A stretch of 46,217 nt of DNA, from contig JAUZPM010000009.1 of the NCBI GenBank assembly GCA_030705925.1, positions 1 through 46,217 on the forward strand, given 5' to 3'. Shown one piece after another: positions 8,874 to 15,654 of this stretch (the stretch's first letter is position 1; the number at the start of each line of letters is the position of its first letter). Origin of the DNA: Bacillota bacterium. GTDB lineage: Bacteria; Bacillota; Clostridia; Oscillospirales; Feifaniaceae. The position numbers and the translations under genes are program-made. The notes beneath the pieces were generated by a model. It did not search any database. It was not told where the DNA came from and saw only the letters and a program-made list of their open reading frames with translations.

Positions 8874-9218
8874 TTGAAAAGAATAAAAATTTATTACATT
8901 AGTGTTGCCATTATTACAGCTATATTTGCGGCGGCAATTATTTTTATTAATAACTCTGACAGCCTGTTTGGTTACACTTTTGTGCACAATGAAAGTGTTT
9001 CTGATGCCGATGCCCAAAAGGATTATAGAATAAATATAAATACTGCAGGCGTGGATGAGCTTGATATGATCGACGGTATCGGTGAGGCAACCGCAAAAGA
9101 AATTATAGAATATCGCGAGGAATATGGAAATTTTAAAAATATTGAGGACATTAAAAATGTCAAAGGCATTAAAGACAAGACCTTTGACAAAATAAAAAGG
9201 TACATAAAGACAAATTAA
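8874..9218 (+). CDS. comEA: ComEA-like helix-hairpin-helix protein
   Basis: A membrane-anchored DNA receptor of the type used in natural transformation. One N-terminal transmembrane helix (about residues 6-25) is followed by a short linker and a C-terminal helix-hairpin-helix domain of the ComEA class. That domain has ININTAGVDELDMIDGIGE, then REEYGNFKNIEDIKNVKGI. The start is TTG, with AAGGAAG upstream. At 114 residues it is shorter than Bacillus ComEA (about 205) and lacks the oligomerisation region between anchor and DNA-binding domain. comEC lies about 34 kb downstream rather than next door. Confidence 0.87.
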   Translation: MKRIKIYYISVAIITAIFAAAIIFINNSDSLFGYTFVHNESVSDADAQKDYRININTAGVDELDMIDGIGEATAKEIIEYREEYGNFKNIEDIKNVKGIKDKTFDKIKRYIKTN

Positions 9219-9220
9219 CA

Positions 9221-9427
9221 CTAGACAGAAAAGTCGTCCTTATCGTAAGTTGGAAGACTTGGCCTGCGCATAGGAATACGTTTGAAGACGTCATATCTAA
9301 AACCGCGGCATGTATAATCCTCTCGGACAATACCGCGTTTTTGACATATAAGTTCTTCCCTGCCGGTAATCTTTGTCGCTTTTTCACATAAAGCGCATAT
9401 TTTAGGATGATCTTTTGAAAAAATCAT
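9221..9427 (-). CDS. Small four-cysteine protein, conserved-looking, function unknown
   Basis: A 68-residue protein with CALC near residues 11-14 and further cysteines near positions 28 and 40. This spacing suggests a small zinc-binding knuckle. The charged C-terminal tail ends PTYDKDDFSV. GAGGGA lies seven bases upstream of the ATG on the minus strand. I recall similar short proteins in clostridial genomes but cannot name a family. It lies downstream of ylbJ on the same strand with a 33-base gap, so it may be its operon partner, and its stop is two bases from the convergent comEA stop. Confidence 0.7.
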   Translation of the reverse strand: MIFSKDHPKICALCEKATKITGREELICQKRGIVREDYTCRGFRYDVFKRIPMRRPSLPTYDKDDFSV

Positions 9428-9460
9428 TTCAAATCCCTCTGAAATTTATACTATTAATTA

Positions 9461-10642
9461 TTATACATGCCTTTTATTTCGTTTTCCAGTACTTTTTAAA
9501 AAAGTAATAACAAGAGATAAACCTAAAAATATTAAACAAGCACAGAATATAGATAATGACGATAATAAAGTTGATTTTAGATCCATGCCGCTTAAGTTTC
9601 TTATCGGCATCGACCCTGAGCCGATCACGGGAATCCGGATTGGATAAAATATAGCGGCTGCATACGTGATTGCGGCACCGATCAAAGACTGGGCGAATTT
9701 ACCTAAAATATATGGGGTGGCGGAAAGCCCGCTTCCAGATAAGAAAGACAAAACCTGGCAATGGACGGAAAGTCCAGCCCAGCTGAGGATTGCGCCGGTG
9801 ACAGCAAGCCTTATGGGGATTACCGCAGCACCTTTCCCTGCAAGACGAACGCCGGTTGTGACCTCGAAAAAACCCTTGACTAAGTTGCTGGATATTTCAT
9901 TGCCATAGGGGGTGAATGAGAGCAGACTGGCAAAAACATGACTTATAAAAGGTATAAACTTAAGCTGTGTCAAAAGTTCGATTACAACGGCAAAAAACAT
10001 TATAAAAGCGCATATGTAGAAAACATTTTCAGCAGAAGATTTTACAGCAGTTACAAAAATATCTGACCGTGAACGAAGAGGGGGCTTCCTTTTTTGATGA
10101 AAGGGTGCTCCTGATTTTTGCTTTGAATGATAAAAGCGGAAAATGACGCCGGTTATGACCGAGGCAATGGTTTGACAGGTATAAAGCAGGATACCTACCC
10201 GAACATCTTTCCAGATTCCTGCACCTACAGTGCCGAGAATGAAAGCAGGGCCGGTATTGTTGCAGAAAGCAAGCAGCCTTTCCGCTTCGTTTTTTGTGCA
10301 TTGTCCACTTTGGTACAGGCTTATAGCTGTATTTGCGCCAACCGGATAACCGCTGAGTATCCCAAGAAAAAAGGCAATTCCGCTGCAGCCGGGCAGCCCG
10401 AACACATGCTTCATAAATCCTGAAAAAACAGGACCTATTTTAGCGGCAAAGCCGCTGGTTATAATCATTGACGACAATACAAAAAATGGAAACAAGGAGG
10501 GCAGTATGACATTTCCACAAACGGCAAGTGTATCGATTACGACAGCGCTTACCGGTTTTGGAAAGATAAGAAGTCCCACAAGGAACACTGTAATGGCAAG
10601 ATAAAAAAAGATATCGAAAAGCTTTATAAGCAATTTGCGCAT
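9461..10642 (-). CDS. ylbJ: Sporulation integral membrane protein YlbJ
   Basis: A polytopic membrane protein with nucleoside-recognition (gate) domains. In Bacillus it is a mother-cell protein needed for spore-cortex formation. The sequence shows about ten hydrophobic segments and the family stretches ILPSLFPFFVLSS, GYPVGANTAISLY and EAERLLAFCNNTGPAFILG. A longer reading starts at 10654, but the GAGAGGTG ribosome site lies one base from that ATG and nine bases from the ATG at 10642. I therefore chose the latter (begins MRKLLIKLF). It is divergently arranged with yqfC, placing two sporulation units back to back. Confidence 0.9.
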   Translation of the reverse strand: MRKLLIKLFDIFFYLAITVFLVGLLIFPKPVSAVVIDTLAVCGNVILPSLFPFFVLSSMIITSGFAAKIGPVFSGFMKHVFGLPGCSGIAFFLGILSGYPVGANTAISLYQSGQCTKNEAERLLAFCNNTGPAFILGTVGAGIWKDVRVGILLYTCQTIASVITGVIFRFYHSKQKSGAPFHQKRKPPLRSRSDIFVTAVKSSAENVFYICAFIMFFAVVIELLTQLKFIPFISHVFASLLSFTPYGNEISSNLVKGFFEVTTGVRLAGKGAAVIPIRLAVTGAILSWAGLSVHCQVLSFLSGSGLSATPYILGKFAQSLIGAAITYAAAIFYPIRIPVIGSGSMPIRNLSGMDLKSTLLSSLSIFCACLIFLGLSLVITFLKSTGKRNKRHV

Positions 10643-10740
10643 GAAAACATTCACCTCTCAAAAGTATATGTTAGCAAAGCCTGCATTTAAAACAATTTGC
10701 TTGCATAAAAATTTATAGGAACATAAGAGAGGTGGCACTT
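10643..10740. promoter_or_regulatory. Divergent sporulation promoter region (ylbJ / yqfC), SigE-like -10 candidates
   Basis: On the plus strand GCATAAAAA (10703-10711) lies about 16 bases before the yqfC ribosome site. On the minus strand CATATACT lies just before the ylbJ ribosome site. Both match six of eight bases of the mother-cell SigE -10 (CATACAAT). The -35 elements are weak. In Bacillus both genes are SigE-controlled, which motivates the call, but it is a visual match only. Confidence 0.35.
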
Positions 10741-11040
10741 TTGAAAGATAGCAGCAAAAAGGATTTGAAAAAGACAAAGAGAAGAGCGCCCATAATGTCC
10801 GAAATTTTGGATATGTCACCAGATATTTTCGGACGGCTGCCTCAGATAGAGATGACCGGGAACCGTGAAATTACGGTTGAGGGTCACCATGGAGTAGTTG
10901 AATACGAAAATTCAGTGATAAAACTCAGCTGCGGTAAGATGCTCATGGTGATCTTTGGCGAAAACCTAGTGATCAAAAACTTCAACGATGAGTATTTGAC
11001 AGCTTCGGGTTTTATTACCCGCATAGAATTTTTGGATTGA
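10741..11040 (+). CDS. yqfC: Sporulation protein YqfC
   Basis: A small sporulation protein of the YqfC/YabP family. In Bacillus it is expressed in the mother cell together with YqfD; its biochemical role is unknown. The family core is visible as PQIEMTGNREITVEGHHGVVEYE, then L-x-C-GKMLMVIFGENLVI. A GTG at 10732 lies inside the AGAGAGGTG ribosome site. I therefore use the TTG at 10741, six bases downstream, which gives 99 residues. yqfD follows after 13 bases. Confidence 0.88.
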   Translation: MKDSSKKDLKKTKRRAPIMSEILDMSPDIFGRLPQIEMTGNREITVEGHHGVVEYENSVIKLSCGKMLMVIFGENLVIKNFNDEYLTASGFITRIEFLD

Positions 11041-11053
11041 AGAGGAAAAGAAA

Positions 11054-12274
11054 ATGTTTATTATTCACATTGTCAGGCTTTTTCTTGGATATGTAAATTT
11101 GACTGTGCGGGGACTTTTTACCGAACGGTTTTTGAATATGTGCATGAAATCAGGAGTCAGTGTTTGGAATATAAAAAAGAATTCGACGGATGAACTGACG
11201 CTGTCTACGCTTAGAAAAAATGTAAAAGATATTAATAAAATTGCGGCCGCTTCCGGGAATACTGCAAGCGTTGTTAAAACACGCGGATTGCCATTCATGG
11301 TGAAGAAATATAAAAAGCGTTATGCGTTAGCATTGGGAATGGTTGTCTGCGCTGTTTTGATTTTTACCACGTCTTCTTTTGTATGGTCGATAGAGGTATC
11401 AGGAAACGAAAAAGTTGAATCATCGGCGATTTTGAATTCGCTGCAAAAATACGGCTTTAAAAAGGGCATATTAAAATCGTCAATTCAACATGATTTTCTG
11501 ACACAGTCTGTACTTCTTGATATGCCGGAGCTTTCATGGTTATCACTTAACGTCAAAGGCACTAAAGTCGAAGTCGAGGTAAAAGAACGGGTAAAGGCGC
11601 CTGATATTGTTGACAAAACTACTCCTAGAAACATTGTTGCTAAAGAAACGGGTCAGATTATTTCCATCGAAGCATACGAGGGGCAAAGCGTTGCAACAGT
11701 GGGTGCTGCAGTCAGCAAGGGAGATGTGCTTGTGAGCGGTCAGATAACGAATACAGAGGGAAAGACACGGCTTGTTGCGGCACGGGCAAAGGTCTTGGCA
11801 CGAACGTGGTATACTTTTATGAATACCTGTCCCAAAACAATAGTAGAGCGTGAGAAAACAGGGAAAGTTTACTCAAGGAACACTTTGAAAATTTTTGATT
11901 TTCCAATAAAATTGTTCATAAAGAGTGGTATTCCTGTGACAAACTATGATAAAATTGAAACAAAAAAGGAATTATCTGTAGGTCATGATTTTTATCTTCC
12001 GATAACTCTCTACAAGGAGAGCTTTGAAGAGGTGCGCGAGGTGGAAAGACAGCTTACACCGGATGAGCAAAGGCAGCTCTGCCTTGACAGTCTGAACAAA
12101 GCAAAAAACGAGCATCTCAAGGATGTGAATATCGAATCGGAAAATGTTAAGGAGCGTGACGATAACGGATCACTTATCATGACACTTGAGTGTCAGTGCA
12201 TCGAAAATATCGCTGAAGACGCACCTATCACTCAGACGGAGGTTCCAGAAGATATACCAAAAACACAAGGATAA
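11054..12274 (+). CDS. yqfD: Sporulation protein YqfD
   Basis: A membrane protein of the YqfD family, required for efficient sporulation in Bacillus and of unknown mechanism. The N-terminal cytoplasmic domain (about residues 1-85) ends in a basic stretch KKYKKRYALALG. One transmembrane helix (about 90-112) follows, then a large extracytoplasmic domain starting WSIEVSGNEKVESSAIL that resembles a POTRA-like fold. The C-terminal part carries family-typical VEVEVKERVKAPDIV. Length is 406 residues, normal. It probably forms one transcript with yqfC and phoH. Confidence 0.9.
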   Translation: MFIIHIVRLFLGYVNLTVRGLFTERFLNMCMKSGVSVWNIKKNSTDELTLSTLRKNVKDINKIAAASGNTASVVKTRGLPFMVKKYKKRYALALGMVVCAVLIFTTSSFVWSIEVSGNEKVESSAILNSLQKYGFKKGILKSSIQHDFLTQSVLLDMPELSWLSLNVKGTKVEVEVKERVKAPDIVDKTTPRNIVAKETGQIISIEAYEGQSVATVGAAVSKGDVLVSGQITNTEGKTRLVAARAKVLARTWYTFMNTCPKTIVEREKTGKVYSRNTLKIFDFPIKLFIKSGIPVTNYDKIETKKELSVGHDFYLPITLYKESFEEVREVERQLTPDEQRQLCLDSLNKAKNEHLKDVNIESENVKERDDNGSLIMTLECQCIENIAEDAPITQTEVPEDIPKTQG

Positions 12275-12290
12275 AATAAAGGAGCAGAAT

Positions 12291-13277
12291 ATGGCGGACA
12301 GGATCGTCAGCGTTGACAGGGTCGAGGAGGTCATAAGTGCCTTCGGCAGTCTGGACGAAAATATTGAAAATATCGAGCGTAAATTCGGCGTAAATATTGT
12401 ATTTCGTGGCGGCGAACTGAAAGTTACCGGAGAGGATATCGAAAAAACCGAACAGGCGGCTAAAGCTCTTGAAGGCATATTTCTGCTTGCCAGCCGCGGT
12501 ATGCAGCACCGTGATGTGGATGTGGATTATATCATATCACTTGTAAAAGAGGGGCAGGAGGACAAGATAGCAACACTTGGAACAGACAGTATCTGCCTTA
12601 CTGCAAAGGGCAAACCCATAAAGGCAAAAACGATAGGACAGCAGAAATATATCGCGTCTATACGGGATAATACTATCAGTTTCGGTATCGGCCCCGCAGG
12701 AACAGGAAAAACTTATCTTGCGGTCGCAATGGCGGTTGCAGCATTTCGTGAAAAAACGGTCAACCGGATAATCATAACGCGCCCCGCTGTTGAAGCGGGT
12801 GAAAAGCTCGGCTTTCTGCCGGGTGATTTGCAGAATAAAGTTGATCCTTATCTTCGCCCTCTTCATGACGCGCTTTTTGATATGCTCGGGGTAGAAACAT
12901 ACCAGAAATATCTTGAGCGGGGGAATATTGAGGTTGCTCCCCTTGCGTATATGAGGGGAAGGACACTTGACGATTCGTTTATAATTCTTGACGAGGCGCA
13001 AAATACGACGACGGAACAGATGAAAATGTTTTTGACCCGCCTTGGATTCAATTCTAAAATGGTAATAACCGGAGATATAACACAGACTGATCTGCCATCT
13101 GGAAAGAAAAGCGGACTAATAGAAGCGAAAAAGGTGCTTGAGGGCGTTGATGACATCGGGATATGCATGCTTACTACACGTGACGTAGTTCGCCATAAGC
13201 TTGTACAGCAGATCGTGAATGCCTATGAAAAGTATGAGGCGAAAAAAGCTTCCCACACGCGGAGCATAAAAGTATGA
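12291..13277 (+). CDS. phoH: PhoH-like ATPase
   Basis: A PhoH-family P-loop protein of the kind found next to ybeY, with proposed roles in RNA metabolism. The N-terminal KH-like region (about residues 30-70) is followed by Walker A GPAGTGKT at residues 134-141 and Walker B SFIILDEAQNTT, the PhoH signature. The frame is open farther upstream to 12186, inside yqfD. The ATG at 12291 has AAAGGAG six bases before it and matches the family start. Length is 328 residues. The stop overlaps the ybeY start in ATGA, indicating translational coupling. Confidence 0.94.
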   Translation: MADRIVSVDRVEEVISAFGSLDENIENIERKFGVNIVFRGGELKVTGEDIEKTEQAAKALEGIFLLASRGMQHRDVDVDYIISLVKEGQEDKIATLGTDSICLTAKGKPIKAKTIGQQKYIASIRDNTISFGIGPAGTGKTYLAVAMAVAAFREKTVNRIIITRPAVEAGEKLGFLPGDLQNKVDPYLRPLHDALFDMLGVETYQKYLERGNIEVAPLAYMRGRTLDDSFIILDEAQNTTTEQMKMFLTRLGFNSKMVITGDITQTDLPSGKKSGLIEAKKVLEGVDDIGICMLTTRDVVRHKLVQQIVNAYEKYEAKKASHTRSIKV

Positions 13278-13759
13278 CACACAGATTTAGCTTTGCAAAT
13301 CGTCAGGACAAGCTTAAAACTCCGAAATCACTGCGTGATCTTTTAAGGACATGTTGTACCGCCGCGCTTGAAGCGGAAGGCTTTCCATATCCTGCGGAGA
13401 TCGATATCACTTTTACTGATAACAGAGAGATTCATGATATAAATTCAAGCGAGCGCGGCATAGACAGAGAGACGGATGTGCTCTCTTTTCCTATGCTGGA
13501 ATTTGATGTGCCGGGGGATTTTTCAAAAGTAATCAAAGATCCTTCGGGGCGGGTGCTTCTTGGGAATATTGTTTTGTCCCTAGAAAAGGCGAAAAGTCAG
13601 GCTGAGGAATACGGCCACAGCTTTGAACGCGAGACCGCTTTCCTGACCGTCCATTCCATACTTCACCTCATGGGTTACGATCATATGGAGCCGGAAAGCG
13701 AAAGGGAAATGTTTGAAAAGCAGGAGCAGATACTTCAAAATCTCGGGATTACAAGATAG
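13274..13759 (+). CDS. ybeY: Endoribonuclease / rRNA maturation factor YbeY
   Basis: A metal-dependent RNase needed for 16S rRNA 3'-end maturation and ribosome quality control. The zinc signature HxxxHxxxxxH is intact at His127, His131 and His137 (HSILHLMGYDH). The RETDVLSFP motif lies near residues 65-73. Length is 161 residues, standard. The start overlaps phoH by four bases, and era follows after nine bases. The phoH-ybeY-era order is classic for Firmicutes. Confidence 0.95.
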   Translation: MTHRFSFANRQDKLKTPKSLRDLLRTCCTAALEAEGFPYPAEIDITFTDNREIHDINSSERGIDRETDVLSFPMLEFDVPGDFSKVIKDPSGRVLLGNIVLSLEKAKSQAEEYGHSFERETAFLTVHSILHLMGYDHMEPESEREMFEKQEQILQNLGITR

Positions 13760-13768
13760 GAGAATTAT

Positions 13769-14668
13769 ATGGTTAACCATTCTGGATTTATTGCGATAGT
13801 AGGAAGGCCTAATGTGGGAAAATCAAGCATATTGAATGCGCTTGTTGGGCAAAAAGTCGCTATCGTTTCCAATAAGCCTCAGACCACCCGAAACCGCATA
13901 CTTGCGGTTTTGACTGAGGACACTGCTCAGGCAGTGTTTATGGATACCCCCGGACTTCACAGGCCAAGGACAAAACTCGGCGAATATATGATGAAAGCCG
14001 CAAGCGACGCACAGTCTGAGGTTGACGTCGTCCTGCTTGTAGTTGAACCGACTGGAGAGGCGGGAACAACCGAGCAAAATGTAATAGAACACGCAAAAGA
14101 ATCGGGGTCGTCAATTATCCTTGCGGTTAATAAGATAGACATTAGCAGCAAAGAAAACGTTGCTAAAACTATTGCAGCATACGCTGAAATTGCGGATTTT
14201 ACCGCAGTGATACCCGTTTCCGCAAGAAAGAACGACGGTATCGATATTCTGAAAAAAGAAATCATTAATCTTTTGCCTGAGGGGCCGCAGTATTTTCCAG
14301 AGGACACACTGACTGATCAGCCGGAAAAACAGCTTGCGGCTGAGATATTGCGTGAGAAATCCCTGCAGATACTGCGCGACGAGGTGCCCCACGGAATTGC
14401 GGTTGAGATTGAATCATTCAAGGAAGGCAAGACTAAAGAAAAAGAGGATATTATCCGCATTTCGGCGGCCCTTTATTGCGAAAAAGAATCCCATAAAGGA
14501 ATCATAATAGGCAAAAAAGGTGAAACGCTTAAAAAAATAAGCTCGTTTGCAAGAAAAGATATGGAACAGGTTTTTGACTGCCATGTTTTTCTTGAGGTTT
14601 TTGTTAAAGTGAAGGAAAACTGGAGAGACAGCGACTTTCTTTTAAAAAACTTTGGATATAATAGTTAA
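13769..14668 (+). CDS. era: GTPase Era
   Basis: A ribosome-assembly GTPase that binds the 3' end of 16S rRNA. G1 is GRPNVGKSS (residues 12-20), G3 DTPGLHRP, G4 NKID. The C-terminal KH domain carries GIIIGKKGETLKKIS. Length is 299 residues, standard. The diacylglycerol kinase and cytidine deaminase genes often found between ybeY and era are absent here. An 'aggagaa' ribosome site precedes the ATG. Confidence 0.97.
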   Translation: MVNHSGFIAIVGRPNVGKSSILNALVGQKVAIVSNKPQTTRNRILAVLTEDTAQAVFMDTPGLHRPRTKLGEYMMKAASDAQSEVDVVLLVVEPTGEAGTTEQNVIEHAKESGSSIILAVNKIDISSKENVAKTIAAYAEIADFTAVIPVSARKNDGIDILKKEIINLLPEGPQYFPEDTLTDQPEKQLAAEILREKSLQILRDEVPHGIAVEIESFKEGKTKEKEDIIRISAALYCEKESHKGIIIGKKGETLKKISSFARKDMEQVFDCHVFLEVFVKVKENWRDSDFLLKNFGYNS

Positions 14669-14746
14669 AAAGTAAAAAAAGTGCCGGGTATTAAAAGACT
14701 GTAACAGCAAAAAATGAAATCAGATTTGGTTTTTATGGAGGCTGTT

Positions 14747-14911
14747 ATGAATTCTATATGGAATCTATTTGAAAAAAGCGGAAATATAAACGTATATCTA
14801 CTTTATAAAATGACAGGCGAAAACGATAAACCAGTAAAACTAGTTGGCGATAATAAAATATGCGCAGCCGGACAGGCTGTTTGTCAGAATAAAAGCGGGA
14901 GTGCTGTGTGA
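14747..14911 (+). CDS. yqzL: YqzL-like small protein
   Basis: A 54-residue protein between era and recO, the place of yqzL in Bacillus. Its N-terminus (IWNLFEKSGNINVYLLYK) matches the YqzL pattern of a tryptophan, an SGNI/TGNI turn and YLL. Function is unknown. GGAGG (14737-14741) lies five bases before this ATG, so I prefer it to the in-frame ATG at 14714. The tail holds two cysteines and is longer than the core family. Its stop overlaps the recO GTG (GTGA). Confidence 0.72.
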   Translation: MNSIWNLFEKSGNINVYLLYKMTGENDKPVKLVGDNKICAAGQAVCQNKSGSAV

Positions 14912-15642
14912 ACCTTAAGGTTAAGGGATTTGTGATAAAAGAAACGGCGGTGGGCGAGAGCGATAAAGTGCTCACCGTCTTGGCACAGGGGCTTGGAAAG
15001 ATACAGGCATGGGCGCGGGGCAGCAGGAGACTAAAAAGCCCTCTCATGGCGGCTTCCCAATGTTTCACCTACGCCGATTTCACTTTATTTAAAAACAAGG
15101 ATACATATTCTGTAAACCAGGCTGAAATTATCGCCGGTAATTTTGAACTGCGAAAAAATATTGAAACGCTGGCGCTTGCAAGCTATATAACAGAGCTTGC
15201 CGGTAAAGTCGTGCAGGAAAACGCCGCTGATGATGAAATATTGAAGCTGACACTCAACACGCTTTATCTGCTCGGAAAGGGTGATAGACCTGCCGCACTA
15301 ATCAAAAGCGTTTACGAACTGCGCCTAATGATGCTGTCAGGCTTTATGCCGGAACTGCATGATTGTGTTCTGTGCGGCGGTGAGATCGAAAAGCCGCTTT
15401 ACTTTGACAGCGCCGCAGGCGGCGTTGTGTGCGAAAGCTGCCGGGAGAAGGACGGTGACGCAGTTTCTGTCTCGCCATCCGTTTATAAGGCGCTTTGCCG
15501 CATAATGGGAGAAGAGGGGATATTCAGCTTTTCGCTTTCCGACCATGCGCTTTCAGAGCTTTCTGTAATGGCAGAGGCATTTGTGCTTATGCATACAGAT
15601 TTTGCATTTAAGACACTCGATTTTTACAAAACACTGTGTTAG
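14908..15642 (+). CDS. recO: DNA repair protein RecO
   Basis: The recombination mediator that, with RecR, loads RecA onto SSB-coated single-stranded DNA. The N-terminal OB fold begins VKGFVIKETAVGESDKVLTVL. A helical middle follows, and a C-terminal zinc site is formed by CVLC and CESC (about residues 151-178). Length is 244 residues, normal. The start is GTG, overlapping the yqzL stop by four bases. mutS2 follows after 12 bases. Confidence 0.95.
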   Translation: MNLKVKGFVIKETAVGESDKVLTVLAQGLGKIQAWARGSRRLKSPLMAASQCFTYADFTLFKNKDTYSVNQAEIIAGNFELRKNIETLALASYITELAGKVVQENAADDEILKLTLNTLYLLGKGDRPAALIKSVYELRLMMLSGFMPELHDCVLCGGEIEKPLYFDSAAGGVVCESCREKDGDAVSVSPSVYKALCRIMGEEGIFSFSLSDHALSELSVMAEAFVLMHTDFAFKTLDFYKTLC

Positions 15643-15654
15643 AGGTGAAACATA

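Noticed and set aside
12186-12290. N-terminal extension of phoH
   Set aside because: Lies inside yqfD; the ATG at 12291 has a good ribosome site and matches the family start.
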